Shown in pieces: positions 1 to 12,702 of a DNA stretch of 64,000 nucleotides. This stretch comes from Rhizomys pruinosus (taxonomy: Eukaryota; Chordata; Mammalia; Rodentia; Spalacidae): positions 685,636-749,635 of the forward strand of contig VZQC01006291.1 of the NCBI GenBank assembly GCA_009823505.1. Direction: 5' to 3'. Numbering within the stretch: the stretch's first letter is position 1; the number at the start of each line of letters is the position of its first letter. The translations under genes were made by a program, and so were the position numbers. Under the pieces are notes generated by a model. That model did no database searches, was not told the origin of the DNA, and worked only from the letters and a program-made list of their open reading frames with translations.

Positions 1-450
1 CATGAGCGTTGCAGGAAAAATGGCTGGAGCTAGAGGACATCATGCTGAGTGAAGTAACACAGTCCCAGAAAAACAAACAAGGAATGGTATCCCTCATCTG
101 TGGATGCTAGTGCCAGTTACCTAGTTGTAAGTATTTCTTGTGCCCTGCCCCTTGAGCTTTTGTCCAAAGCAGTGGGAGTGATGCAATATTGGGAAACAAC
201 ACAACAAACAAACAGAAAGGACTGCATCGAAGAACTGACTGAAACAGTGAACTGCTCAAAACAAGTCAACTCCACATGGGAGGAATATTGGAAAGTCTGA
301 GAAGAGATGAAAGCATATTTGGCAGAATGCATGAGCTCTGGTGGGGTGGGGGAATGGGGGGGACACGGGTCATAGATTTGATAAAAAAAATAGTAAAAAA
401 AATTTATGTGAAAATTAAAATGAAAAAATAAAATAAAAATAAATTTTAAA
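1..450 (+). mobile_element. L1 3' end (ORF2 C-terminus, 3' UTR, A-rich tail)
   Basis: The start parallels the 3' end of the L1 at 31590-32050 base for base over long stretches (aggaaaaatggctggagctagaggac..., then agcatatttggcagaatgcatgagctctggtggggtgggg), followed by an A-rich tail from about 382. The open frame at 100-300 is only the ORF2 and 3' UTR remnant. The left end is cut by the window. Confidence 0.85.
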
Positions 451-597
451 AAGTCAATTAAATAATATCATTAATAAGTCAATCCTTTCTAAATTATTGA
501 ATGTTTAAATACCATTACAATGAGTCTCAGCAGGTAAGTTTATAAGGTGATTATGAGATCATCAGAATCCAAAAAGCGTTTTAAAATGTAGAATGAT

Positions 598-754
598 GGC
601 TGGGTGTGGTGGCACACGCCTTTAATACCAGCACTCACTGCAGAGGCAGGCAGATCTCTGTGAGTTCAAGGCCAGCCTGGTCTACCATGTGAGCTCCAGG
701 CCAGCTGGGCCTAAAGGAGAGACCCATTCAAAAAGACCAAAAAAAAAAAAAAAA
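598..754 (+). mobile_element. B1 SINE
   Basis: Standard B1 order: tggctgggtgtggtggcacacgcc, cctttaat, ggccagcctggtctac, then a poly(A) tail. Confidence 0.9.
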
Positions 755-1051
755 TGTAGAATCATGAATAAGAACTTGATGTTATCAGGTGTTAACAAAT
801 ACTATACTGATGTTGATATAAATGTATGCTGTTGATACAGAGGATAAGGGCAACAGAATGTCGGAACTTGGTCTGAATATGTGTGAGAATTTAGTATGTC
901 ATCAGGGATGTTTATGGAAGCTTCATCTTAGGCATGATTGATTGTAATTCATTCTTAGCCTCCTCTTCCCTTCCCTGAGAGTGGAGGAAAGGGTACTGAA
1001 AGATCCTGACTTCTGTTCATGATCTTTTTAGTCACCACCCCCTATCAGGTG

Positions 1052-1052
<1 letters not shown>

Positions 1053-1096
<44 letters not shown>
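1053..1096. repeat. (CA)22 microsatellite
   Basis: Uninterrupted CA dinucleotides. Confidence 0.98.
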
Positions 1097-1097
<1 letters not shown>

Positions 1098-1220
1098 GAG
1101 TTGCCACATTAAAACCAAAGGCACTTCTGTCACTAAGGAAATTTCAAGAGATTAGAAATTCTGTCAGGAGTAAGGAGACTAAATCATCTCCATTTTTCTT
1201 CTTTTTACTTTCCTTTTAGT

Positions 1221-1381
1221 GTTTTGGTTTTTTTGTTTGATTTTGGTGGGAAGGGGAGTGAGTCATGGCTCTATATGGGCTAGCCTGGAATCCACTGTGT
1301 AGCCCAGGTTGGCCTGGAATTTAGGATCCTTCTATCACTTTCCAAGTGCTAGGATTAGAGACATGCACTACCATTCCCAGT
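1221..1381 (-). mobile_element. Old B1-like SINE
   Basis: Diverged antisense B1: T-rich start, gtgtagcccaggttggcctggaat, ccaagtgctaggattagagacatg. A further short sense B1 5' fragment (agctgggcatggtggcaaacacc) is at 1417-1460. Confidence 0.75.
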
Positions 1382-1841
1382 TTTATTACTTTTTCTGTTG
1401 CTAAAATAAAATACCCTAGCTGGGCATGGTGGCAAACACCTTTAATCCCAGGGCTCTTTGATTGCTCTGTCTCTTGGGAAACATGGCATCATCTGCATGG
1501 AAGATCTGATTCATGAGATCTGTACTATTGGGTAACACTTCAAGGAACAAGTAACTTCCTCTAGCCTTTCAAATGTTTTCTTCGTGAGGTAGAATAAAGA
1601 AAAAAACAACAACCCATTTTGTGAAAGGTGGAGGTGCTATCAATAGGGGAGCTTATTTAGAAGGTGTCTCTTACGGTATTTTTGTAATCTGGACAGTTTA
1701 ATAAACAGCAGCTGCTTATCATGGGAGTATATTATTTTTGGCTGTATCTGTCAGTGTTTAGAATATAATATTTCAACTAATATGTTTTATGGCTGTCTAA
1801 ACAGTGTTTTCTCATTTATGTAAAATTAGTTTCTCCTAATT

Positions 1842-2022
1842 TTTGTTTTGTTTTGTTTTATTTTGTTTTGTTTTGTTTTGTCTTTTCGAGACAGGATCTC
1901 CCTGTAGCCCCAGCTGTCCTGGAACTCACTCCCTAGACCAGGCTGGCCTTGAACTCACAAAGATCCGCCTGCCTCTGCCTCCCAAGTGCTAGGATTAAAG
2001 ACGTGCACCACCATGCTCGGCA
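1842..2022 (-). mobile_element. B1 SINE with (TTTTG)n tail
   Basis: Antisense B1 (cttttcgagacaggatctccctgtag ... ccaccatgctcggc) whose tail has become a (TTTTG)n run at 1842-1880. Confidence 0.92.
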
Positions 2023-2036
2023 GGTAGTTTCCTAAT

Positions 2037-2250
2037 CTTTTAAAAAGTATTTTTATTTTATGCATATGATTGTTTTCTCTTCATGTACCCGTGCTGGGTA
2101 ATGCCTACAGAGGCCAGAAGATGGTATCAAATCTCCTGGAACTTGAGTTATGGATGACCCATTAGCCATCATGTGGGTGCTGGGAATTGAACCTGGGTCC
2201 TCTGTAAGAGTAGCCAGTGCTCTTAACTACTGAGCCATCTTTCCAGTTCA
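2037..2250 (-). mobile_element. B3-type SINE, older copy
   Basis: Antisense tRNA-derived SINE ending ctgagccatctttccag, with the promoter-derived gggaattgaacctgggtcctctg (B box region). Confidence 0.85.
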
Positions 2251-2528
2251 CTTCCCCTAATCTTAATAGTAAAAATTATTAACAAATCAGCTAATGACAG
2301 CTAAATAAATGCATCCATCCAGCCATTAAAAGGAATGAAGCACGCTTTAGTTTGGATGATCCTTGAAAATACTGTGCTAGTGAAAGAAGCCATACACAAG
2401 AGACTGCATGTATGGTTCTTATATGAACTGCCCAGAATACACAGATTCATCAGGAGTAGCTTACTGGGTTCTGGAATCTGAGGAAAAGGAAAACAGAGTG
2501 ACTGTGCCTAACAGGGATAGATTTCTTT

Positions 2529-2760
2529 TTTTTTAATATATTTTTTAAATTTTATTTTTTTATGTGTATGAATGTACTGTCTGCATATAGGTTTATGCAT
2601 CCATGTCGTGCAATGCCACAGAGGTCAGAAGAGGGTGTCGGATTCCCCTGGAACTAGAGTTAAAGACGGTTCTCAGCCGCCATGTGGGTGCTGGGGATTG
2701 AACCTGGGTCCTCTGCAAGAGCAGTCAGCCCTCTTAACCACTAGGCCATCTCTCCAGCCT
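2529..2760 (-). mobile_element. B3-type SINE, younger copy with TSD
   Basis: Antisense copy gtatgaatgtactgtctgcat ... aaccactaggccatctctccagcct. Flanked by a perfect 15-bp target-site duplication gggatagatttcttt (2514-2528, 2761-2775). Belongs to the subfamily without the 17-bp internal duplication. Confidence 0.93.
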
Positions 2761-2775
2761 GGGATAGATTTCTTT

Positions 2776-3808
2776 GAGGGGAAAGAACTGCATACTTTAA
2801 AAGGGTGGTTGAAAAAAATAACATAAAATAAAATGATGATTATAATGATAAATTATATTTCAGTTTTTAGAAAGCAGTTGCCAAAGATGATATTGTGTAG
2901 CTTTGGTGCTAATAGGCAATGAATGGTTCTGTGTGGATGGTTGCTGCTCTTTGGCACCTGATTTTCTACTTTTGTGGCACGTGATTCTCTACTTTTGAAG
3001 CCTGATTGTTTACATAGTTGTCTAAAAAGTAAAATGTTTTCATATATAGTATGAGCACTAATATGTAACTAGTAGCCATGAATTACTACCCGATCTGCCC
3101 CAATGGGAGGTTTCCTTTCTGCAGTCTCCACCTGATTACATATGTCGTGTTCAGTTCTTCTATACAGTACACTTAGTCTTCGAAGCAGCAATATAAAACA
3201 AGTTCATCTTAGTTGTTGAAATGGTGATTGCTATTAACAAATGCATTAATTGGCCATGTACTTACTGAGGTGAGATGATAGGTAGACTAATCTTTGGCAT
3301 CCTTTTATGTAGTCATTTTCCAGATATTTATAATTCCCTCATGGGAATTATAGTTAGGGACATAAAAGAATAATAAGAAAAAGTTATATTAAGTCATATT
3401 TAAGTACTCTATAAAAAAATAAAGCAGGAAAGGATAGAAGGTGTCACAATAGACTATTATAATATTAAATACGTGGTCTAGTTCTCCCTGAGGACATAGC
3501 ATTCTAGGGAAAACCTAAAGGAAAAGAGGTAGAAACCAGATGTTTGAGGGAAGAGCATTTCAGGTAGAAGATTGGAAATGCTAAAGCACTGAAGTGGTAC
3601 CCTCTGTGACCTCATCACATTGTACCAAGGGAGTAGTAAAAGGTAAGATTGGAAATAAGGAGTCAGCTTTTAGGCTCTATAGCCAGTGTAGGGACCTGCT
3701 GCTTACAATAAGATATTAAATAAACTACCAGGTTTTGAACAGAGAAATCACTTGGTCTGACTTAAATTTTAACCAGATTCTTTGGGTTGTATGGAAAATA
3801 GACTTTGT
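2776..3808. other. Intron, nothing recognised
   Basis: AT-rich sequence with no repeat, exon or RNA gene I can identify on either strand. Confidence 0.6.
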
Positions 3809-4078
3809 AGCTGGGTGTGATGGCACAGTAATGTAATCTCAGCACTTGGGAAGTTAAGGCAGGAGGGTCAAAATTATGGACTACATGAGACCCCATCTTC
3901 AAAACAAAGCAAGAGCCTGGCATGATGGCTCACAGCTTTAATCCCAGCAGAGGCAAGCAGATCTCTGTGCAATTGAGGTCAGTCTGGCCTATATAGTGAG
4001 TTCCAGGCAGGCTGGGGCTAGGGAGAACCTTCCAAAAAAAAAACAGACAATAAATAAGCAAAAAAAAAAAAAAAAAAG
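3809..4078 (+). mobile_element. Two adjacent old B1 SINEs
   Basis: An old diverged B1 (gtagctgggtgtgatggcac, to about 3912) is followed directly by a second B1 (gcctggcatgatggctcaca ... ) with an A-rich tail interrupted by gacaataaataagc. Confidence 0.8.
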
Positions 4079-4267
4079 CAAAAACCAAGCAAAGAAAATA
4101 ACCTTATGATAACAAAGACCAAAGGAAGGATTTCAAAGTGACTGATAGAATCCCCCTGTGAGAGATGAGAACAGTTAAGGACTTACTTCATAGTAAGTTA
4201 ATTAAATGTAGGATATGGGAGAAGAGAGACATCTAAGAAGACTCCAAGATAATTTGTCACATTTAAA

Positions 4268-4415
4268 GGCATAGTGGCACATGCCTTTAATCCCAGCACT
4301 TGGGAGGCAGAGACAGACAGATCTCTGTGAGTTCAAGGCCAGCTGGGTCTACAGAGCAAGCTCCAGGCCAGCTGGGACTAAAGGGAGACCCTGTCTCAAA
4401 AGTACCAAAAAAAAA
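4268..4415 (+). mobile_element. B1 SINE
   Basis: ggcatagtggcacatgcc, tcccagcacttgggaggcag, gagaccctgtctcaaaag, A-tail. Confidence 0.9.
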
Positions 4416-4481
4416 GGCATAGTTAGGGAACTTGCTACATGTTTTGGGATAAGATTACAAACTCATTTTGGAAGGTAGGGT

Positions 4482-4556
4482 TTAACTTAGTGGTAGAACA
4501 TTTGACTGAGAAAAAGCACAAGATCCTTAGTGTTTGCTCCCTAACAATGAGAAAAA
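4482..4556 (+). mobile_element. ID-like SINE, decayed
   Basis: tagggtttaacttagtggtagaaca resembles the ID/tRNA-Ala A-box region (ggtgtagctcagtggtagagc) and ends in an A-rich tail. Diverged, so tentative. Confidence 0.5.
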
Positions 4557-4704
4557 AATAAACTCTACAAAGTTTATATTTGGGGAGACCATTGTTTCAT
4601 TGAGCTAAGATGCCACCATTGTAAGAAAATGGTTTCTGATGAAACTAGCTCAGTTTGAAATGTGCGACCCATCTTTAGAAATTGTTAAAACCCACAGAGA
4701 AAGG

Positions 4705-4890
4705 TTGGGGCTGGTAGTGCATGCCTATAATCCCAGTTATGGGAAAGTTGGGGCAAGGAGGATCCCTGAGGTTTGGGGTTATAGTGGCCAGCCATTCTTG
4801 CCAAATTGGTGAGCTCCGGGCCAGTGAGAGACCTTGTCTCAAAGGAGGTAGATAACGTTCCTGAGGCTGACATGGAGTAACCCAGAGCAG
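4705..4890 (+). mobile_element. B4 SINE, 5'-truncated
   Basis: B1-like centre followed by the B4-specific tail: gccagccattcttgccaaat, tggtgagctccgggccagtg, agagaccttgtctcaaagga, then gtagataacgttcctgagg. Confidence 0.75.
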
Positions 4891-5109
4891 GCTCAGCTTG
4901 TGCTCGTAATTCCAAGTTGTTGCTGATTCTGGTGTATGTGTGTACAAAATGTTATTTACTGGGGTGGCTTTTGTAGTGAGATTTGTAATTTCTCATTTGG
5001 TTCAAATAGTGAGCATTTTGTTGCTAGTATCTACAATATTTTGTATTTGTCCATTAGTTCAAATTTATTGTTAAATCTGTATTTTTACTCAGTCATCACA
5101 TTGATTCTT

Positions 5110-5360
5110 AATTTTTTTTTAATTTTTTTTTTATTTCTGTATGTGTATGAATGTACTGTCTGCATGCAGGTTTGTGCACCCGTGTCGTGCAATGCCGCGG
5201 AGGTCAGAAGAGAGGGTGTCGGATTCCTCTGGAACTGGAGTTCTCCTGGAATTGGAGTTTCAGACAGTTCTCGGCCGCCATGTGGGTGCTGGGGATTGAA
5301 CCCGGGTCCTCTGTAAGAGCGGTCGGTGCTCTTAACCGCTAGGCCATCTCTCCAGCCCCA
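5110..5360 (-). mobile_element. B3-type SINE, young, with TSD
   Basis: Near-consensus antisense copy with the 17-bp internal duplication (ctggaactggagttctc/ctggaattggagtttca) and B-box region gggattgaacccgggtcctc. TSD cacattgattctt at 5097-5109 and 5361-5373. Confidence 0.95.
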
Positions 5361-5520
5361 CACATTGATTCTTTAATCACTGAAAAGAGCATTACATTTT
5401 CTTTCTGTATAGATCTGTCAGTTGCCATTGACATAGCAATTTTTACTTGGTATATTTCCAGGCCATTATTAATTGCATCTAATATTCAAATTGCTTTTAT
5501 CTTCTTTGTATACTGACTGT

Positions 5521-5734
5521 ATTTTTTATTTTTATGTGTATGAGTGTATTGCCTACATGTACATAAATGTACTTGTGTCCTGCAATGCCTGCAGAGGTCA
5601 GAAGAGCTTGTTGGATCTCCTGGAACTGGAGTTACAGATGGTTGTTAGCTGCTATATGGATGCTGGGAACTAAACCTAGGTCCCCTGCAAGAGTAGTCAG
5701 TGCTCTTAATCACTGAGCCATTTCTCCAGCCCCC
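5521..5734 (-). mobile_element. B3-type SINE, older copy
   Basis: Antisense copy, tgagtgtattgcctacatgt ... cactgagccatttctccagcc. Confidence 0.88.
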
Positions 5735-5842
5735 TGACTTTATTATTTATTGACCTCTCTTGACCATTATGCCTTGAAAATCAATTTAATTTCCCATTAT
5801 TTAGTAACTTTCAACAGTAACATAGCTGGGTCTTCCCTAATC

Positions 5843-6048
5843 TTTTTTTTTTTTTTTGGTCTTTTTGAGACAGGGTCTCCCTGTAGCTCTGGCTGTCCTG
5901 GAACTTGCTCTGTAGACCAGGGTGGCCTTGAAATCACAGAGATCTGCCTGCCTCTGCCTCTGCCTCTGCCTCTGCCTCTGCCTCTGCCTCTGCCTCTGCG
6001 TCTGCCTCCCAAGTGCTAGGATTAAAGGCGTGGGCCACCACACCTGGC
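5843..6048 (-). mobile_element. B1 SINE with internal CTGCCT expansion
   Basis: Antisense B1. Its gcctgcctctgcctccc segment is expanded to about nine tandem CTGCCT hexamers (about 5945-6008), ending in one cgtctg variant. Flanks share ttccctaat, a likely TSD. Confidence 0.93.
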
Positions 6049-6807
6049 TTCCCTAATATTAAAAAGTGTATTGACACTTTTTTTATTTACTCTACTTTTC
6101 TGTTTCTTTCTTGCTTCAGTTAGATTTTTTTGTATCAGTTTTCCTTTCTGTTGTCTTAGAAATTATGTATTTTGTATTTTAGTGATTAACACAAGTGCTT
6201 ATTAGTGTCTACACCTAAATCTTTATCTTGCTACTAACCGGTTAAAAGATCATAAGGTACTTAGATTTTAATAATTTTGCCAAACATGCTTTTCAAATTC
6301 TCTCATTTTTAGTTCTTTAAATAATCATAACTATGATTAATATGTTATATGTCAGTCTTTACTCCAGATGTTTCTCTTTGCCTTATGTTTCATATATTTC
6401 TAATCTCTCCGGGATCAGAAATTTATTTTTGCTATAAGTGCATTTTAAAATTTTGCTTTAAAAATTTGTTTTGCTTTAATTATGGTCTTCTAGTGGAACA
6501 CCTCAGTTTTTATACAAAAGTAATGGTTTTTTCATCTGGATCTTGAAAGATGGATTTGATGGGTATAAGATTGTGTACATTAGCAGGCCTTTTCTCAGCA
6601 TGTTCCAAGTGCTTTTGTCTTCTGATAGGAATCTATGTTAGTTTTTTATCCTTTCTTGAGATGCCTTTAAAAATATTTGTGTTTCAATATTTTACACATT
6701 TGTGTCATATAATTTAGGTGTTTACTGTTTTTTTATCACCTCTGGAACATTCCTATCAACTCTTCAGATATTACCACTGGCCCATTCTTCGGGTCCCATC
6801 CTTCCAG
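6049..6807 (-). mobile_element. Probable ancient L1 fragment, antisense
   Basis: T-rich sequence whose middle (gaaagatggatttgatgggtataagattgtg near 6545-6575) resembles the antisense 3' part of ancient mammalian L1. Too diverged for firm limits; it may be partly unique sequence. Confidence 0.4.
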
Positions 6808-6967
6808 ATTTTTTTTTTTTTTTGGTCTTTTCAAGACAGGGTTTCCCTGTAGCCCCAGCTGTCCTGGAACTCACTCTGTAGACCAGGCTGGCCTTGAACT
6901 CACAAAGATCCACCTGCCTCTTCCTTCCGAGTGCTAGGATTAAAGGCATGCGCCACCATGCCCGGCT
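6808..6967 (-). mobile_element. B1 SINE
   Basis: Poly(T), ggtcttttcaagacagggtt, to gccaccatgcccggct. Confidence 0.93.
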
Positions 6968-6989
6968 ACAATTTTTAAAAAATTTATAC

Positions 6990-7128
6990 ACGTGTGTGTG
7001 CGCGCCCAATTATCTGCATGTGTACCACGTGCACACAGTACCTGTGGATGCCAGATCACCAGGAACTGAGTGACAGATGGTTGCGACCAGGGGGAACAGA
7101 ACCTGGATCCTCTGCAAGAACAGCAAGT
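6990..7128 (-). mobile_element. Old tRNA-derived SINE cut by gap
   Basis: gtgcacacagtacctgtggatgcc ... gaacagaacctggatcctctgcaagaacagcaag runs into the N gap, so its 5' (tRNA) end is lost. Confidence 0.7.
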
Positions 7129-7623
7129 NNNNNNNNNNNNNNNNNNNNNNNNNNNNNNNNNNNNNNNNNNNNNNNNNNNNNNNNNNNNNNNNNNNNNNNN
7201 NNNNNNNNNNNNNNNNNNNNNNNNNNNNNNNNNNNNNNNNNNNNNNNNNNNNNNNNNNNNNNNNNNNNNNNNNNNNNNNNNNNNNNNNNNNNNNNNNNNN
7301 NNNNNNNNNNNNNNNNNNNNNNNNNNNNNNNNNNNNNNNNNNNNNNNNNNNNNNNNNNNNNNNNNNNNNNNNNNNNNNNNNNNNNNNNNNNNNNNNNNNN
7401 NNNNNNNNNNNNNNNNNNNNNNNNNNNNNNNNNNNNNNNNNNNNNNNNNNNNNNNNNNNNNNNNNNNNNNNNNNNNNNNNNNNNNNNNNNNNNNNNNNNN
7501 NNNNNNNNNNNNNNNNNNNNNNNNNNNNNNNNNNNNNNNNNNNNNNNNNNNNNNNNNNNNNNNNNNNNNNNNNNNNNNNNNNNNNNNNNNNNNNNNNNNN
7601 NNNNNNNNNNNNNNNNNNNNNNN
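7129..7623. other. Assembly gap (495 N)
   Basis: Run of N flanked by SINE sequence on both sides; true length unknown. Confidence 1.
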
Positions 7624-7738
7624 TCTGACCTCCGCGGCATTGCATGACACAGGTGCACAAGCTTGCATGCAGACAGTACATTCATACACATACAAAAATA
7701 AATAAAATTAATAAAAAAAATTAAAATAAAATAAAAAA
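7624..7738 (+). mobile_element. B3-type SINE, 3' part next to gap
   Basis: tctgacctccgcggcattgc ... cagacagtacattcatacac and an A-rich tail; the 5' part is in the gap. Sense orientation, opposite to the SINE on the left side of the gap. Confidence 0.9.
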
Positions 7739-7817
7739 GAACCTCAACCTTGTGTAGCCATCTCACTGGACCCTTTCATATTTTTTTTTATGTTCACGGT
7801 TTTGTTTATGGTGGTTC

Positions 7818-7930
7818 CTTTTGTTTTATTTGTTGAGGCAGAGTCTTAATTTGTAGCCTAGGCTAGCCTAGGACTTGACAGTCTTGTCTTCCTGTCAGCC
7901 TCCAAGGTTTGGGAATTACAGATGTGTAAT
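7818..7930 (-). mobile_element. Old B1-like SINE
   Basis: Diverged antisense: ttgttgaggcagagtcttaa, tagcctaggctagcctagga, tttgggaattacagatgtg. Confidence 0.6.
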
Positions 7931-9149
<1,219 letters not shown>

Positions 9150-9268
9150 TGAAAAGAAATAAGTGAAAATGGAAAAATTTGTAGATGGTGTTTCTGCTTT
9201 ATGCCATAGAAGAATGTAAATACTTTTCAAGGTGCAGTTAATAGTTACTACTTTCATCGAGCACAGCA

Positions 9269-9273
<5 letters not shown>

Positions 9274-9300
<27 letters not shown>

Positions 9301-9437
9301 CCAAAACAGGGTTCCCCTATAGGCCCCGCTGTCCTGGAACTCACTATGTAGACCAGGCTGGCTTTGAGCTCACAGAAATCCACCTGCTTCTGCCTCCTGA
9401 GTGCTGGGATTAAAAGTGTGTGCTACCATACCCGGGT
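9274..9437 (-). mobile_element. B1 SINE with TSD
   Basis: (TTTTC)n then ccaaaacagggttcccctat ... gctaccatacccgggt. TSD cacagcattctt at 9262-9273 and 9440-9451. Lies 130 nt downstream of an Smc5 exon. Confidence 0.93.
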
Positions 9438-9574
9438 GAACACAGCATTCTTAACACTTGGAGTTCTTTGTAAAAGGAAGCATCCCATCACTCAACGTTA
9501 GTAATTTCAGTTAATAAATATGTGGTTATTACTGTTTATACTGAACCCAGCACTCTGAACTGCTTATAGTTTTT

Positions 9575-9769
9575 TTGCTGGGTTTTTTGTTGTTGTTGTT
9601 GTTGTTGTTTGTTTGTTTTTTGTTTTTGGTCTTTTCGAGACAGGGTCTCCCTGTAGCCCCAGCTGTCCTGGAACTCGCTCTGTAGACCAGGCTGGCCTTG
9701 AACTCACAAAGATCTACCTGCCTCTGCCTCCCAGGTGTTAGGATTAAAGGCGTGTGCCACCACGCCCAG
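9575..9769 (-). mobile_element. B1 SINE with (GTT)n tail and TSD
   Basis: Antisense B1 cttttcgagacagggtctcc ... ccaccacgcccagctg with a (GTT)n-type tail. TSD ctgcttatagttttt on both sides (about 9560 and 9770). Confidence 0.95.
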
Positions 9770-9784
9770 CTGCTTATAGTTTTT

Positions 9785-9880
9785 ATAAGTATAGTGGCAC
9801 ATACCTGTAACTCAGTACTTGGGAGGCTAGGCAGGAAAGTATGTCAAGGCCAGTCTAGGCTACATAATGAGTTCAGTTTT
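9785..9880 (+). mobile_element. Old B1 SINE fragment
   Basis: tatagtggcacatacctgta ... aaggccagtctaggctacat. Confidence 0.75.
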
Positions 9881-9931
9881 ATTGATTAAAATTAAATTCA
9901 ATTAATATTTAAGTTATAAAATTCTTTTAAA

Positions 9932-10257
9932 ACGGTTTTCTGCATGTGCATGTACTGAGCATGTGTATATGAGCACACATGTGTACACACATGTATTGAA
10001 GGCCAAAGGTTGACACCTCATACCTTCCTCACTTGCGCTCCATTTTATTTTACTGAGATAGAATTTCTTGCTAAATCTGGAGCTCACTGATTTGGCTAAC
10101 AGGTTTCCTGTCTCTGCTGCCAGAACAGGGATGCCAGAACTCAGATGACAGGCAGGTTGTAATTCGTGCCCAGCTTTTGTGTGGGTGCTAGAGACTCAAA
10201 CCCTCATCCTCACTAGCACAGGAAACACTTTATCCACTGAGCCATCTTCTTGGTCCC
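9932..10257 (-). mobile_element. B4 SINE, antisense
   Basis: Full B4 layout reversed: tgaaggccaaaggttgacacc, actgagatagaatttcttgc, gagctcactgatttggctaa, tgggtgctagagactcaaac, cactgagccatcttcttgg. Confidence 0.8.
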
Positions 10258-10919
10258 TAAAAGGGGATTTATAAGTATAGAGTAGTTACTACTGCAACTA
10301 CTTACAAAACCTAATTGTTTTCTCAATGAACAACTTTTTACTCAGTTTAAAGTCTGGTAATATTTTTAATTTATTTGTTAAAAATAAAATCCCCTGATAA
10401 TCTGAGTTCAGGGTTATAGTCAAATATCTTTTAAGTTTGTCTTCACTCTGCTTAGTGACTAAGTTATAGTTCATTTTCTCCAGACACAATGATGATTTGC
10501 TTAAGTAAGGCCAAATGAAATACAAATTTAAAGGTTTTTTTTTTGTTGTTGTTGTTTATCTGCTTGCATCAAACTATTTCCAGACACAGATATTTTTAAT
10601 TAACCCTCTTTCATTTTTGTTTAAATTCTAAATATTGGTGTTAGTGACCAAAGGTATATGTATATTTCCTTTCATTTCCAAACTGTTTATTATGTATATA
10701 TAAAGATTTCTACCTAGGAATAGTGAGGTTTTTTTTTTTTTTTAAGGTTCAAAAAGATGGTACTTTATGACATAGTTTGTTTTTGTTAAAAAGTAGTTCA
10801 CAGTACATAATAAGGTTTGGGGGGGATTCATATCTCAAGACTTTTTTAATCTTAAAAAAAACTGTATTTTAAAGGTATTTATAAGTGATATTAGTTGATA
10901 GTTAATTTTTGTGCTTTAG
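10258..10919. other. Intron, nothing recognised
   Basis: AT-rich sequence leading to the exon acceptor at 10919, with homopolymer T runs only. Confidence 0.6.
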
Positions 10920-11135
<216 letters not shown>

Positions 11136-11570
11136 TAGGTTGAGTAAATTAATATTTGTGATTGATTTTCTCCCTTGATTGTACTACTGACATCAAATTA
11201 AAGTGGAAAAAGTAAGAATGAATTTGATTATAATGAAGTTTGAAATATCTATTTCAGCAGTTACATGTCAACAATTGAGTTTCAAGGAATGTATAGTCTA
11301 GTCTTTTTTTTTCTTCTCTTCAGAAGTTATCTTTTTCTTTCAGGCAGTACTTACTGAACACTTGTCCACTGCCAGACAGTAGTATATAAGGTTTTGAGTA
11401 TTATAGACCATATGGATGTGGTACTTGAAAAAACTACTGTTGAGCCATTAGGTTGTTTTGGTTTTTTTGTGTTTTTTTCAGTGATAATATGAAGATAGAC
11501 TTTATAAAAGAACTGTAAAGTAAGTTGAAGTACTATTTTTTATTTTTACCTTTAATAAATATATAAATAA

Positions 11571-11722
11571 CTGGGTGTTGTGGCATAGCCTTTTAAATCT
11601 CAGCACTCTGGAGACAGAGGCAGGCAGATTTCTGAGATTGAGGCTAACCTGGTCTACATAGTTCTAGTCCAGCCTGGTCTACAAAGGGAGACACTGTCTC
11701 CAAAAGAAAGAAAAGGGGGGGG
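11571..11722 (+). mobile_element. Old B1 SINE
   Basis: actgggtgttgtggcatagc ... gagacactgtctccaaaag, tail ending in a G-run. The surrounding intron (11055-11570, 11723-12267) shows nothing else. Confidence 0.8.
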
Positions 11723-12267
11723 GGTAAGTATATAGAAATGTCCTTTGCTAACATGCCAATGTTTTGTTGTTTTAAGGCAAAATCTCATTGCCTCTCCTAG
11801 GCTGCTCCCCCAGCATACTAGTTCTAGTTCTGTGTTGTGTTTTTATGCCATTTTTAGTTTATTGAGCTTTCACCTATACAGATTGAGCAAAGTACCAAAC
11901 GCTTCAAAATTCAAATCTTTATAAATGTCATACAGCTATTACAGAACTTCAGATTTTGGAGTATTTTGGGTTTTCACATTTTTTTTTCATCTGGTAGTAA
12001 CATCTATGCACATTCCAAAAATCTGATAAATTTCAAAATTAGAAATACTTTCTAGCCTTAGCCATTTGAAATAATGGATATTTAATCTGTATTAAGTGAA
12101 TTGCTTCCTCCCTGAAGCTGACGAAGCATCTCATATCTTTAGGCAAGAGTCCAGGCTCAGAGGTTTAACAGGTCTTCCTCATAGTTTCATGGCATATACT
12201 TTAGAGACTGGAAACCAGAACTTCATGAGTGTGGCTTTTACCTAGTTCTTTTTCTATTACTTCTTTT

Positions 12268-12419
12268 GGAGGGGGGTCTTTTTGGAGACAGGGTCTCCCT
12301 TAGTCCCAGCTGGCCTAGGTCTCACTTATGTAGACCAGGCTGGCCTTGAACTCACAGAGATCCACCTGCCTCTGCCTCCAAAGTGCTGGAATTAAAGGTA
12401 TGTGTCACCACACTGGGCT
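12268..12419 (-). mobile_element. B1 SINE
   Basis: ggtctttttggagacagggt ... aattaaaggtatgtgtcacc. Confidence 0.9.
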
Positions 12420-12449
12420 ATTTATTTCCTTTAAAAAAAATTGTGTTAA

Positions 12450-12609
12450 ACCTGGCATGGTTGTACATGCCTTTAATCCCAGCGCTTGGGAGGCAGAGGC
12501 AGATGGATGAGTTTAAGGCCATCCTGGCATCCTGTTCTACATAACAAGCTCCAGGTCAGCTGGGACTTAAGGGAGACCCTGTCTCTAAAAGACCCCCCCC
12601 AAAAAAAAA
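12450..12609 (+). mobile_element. B1 SINE with C8A9 tail
   Basis: acctggcatggttgtacatg ... gagaccctgtctctaaaaga, then eight C and nine A. Confidence 0.9.
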
Positions 12610-12702
12610 GGTGGTGGTGTTATTATGTGTATATGATATGTGTGTGGGCATGTGTGGAGATGCGAGGAAACTTTGTAGAGCTGATTTTCTCCCTTCATCT
12701 TG

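Noticed and set aside
4675..4947. 90-residue - strand frame
   Set aside because: Antisense reading of a B4 SINE; composition follows the repeat.
5837..6043. Gly-Arg- or Gln-Arg-rich repeat protein on the - strand
   Set aside because: Translation of the CTGCCT expansion inside a B1; no start context or exon signals.
6940..7766. Frames of more than 200 residues across 7129-7623
   Set aside because: They exist only because N positions have no stop codons; the ends are SINE sequence.
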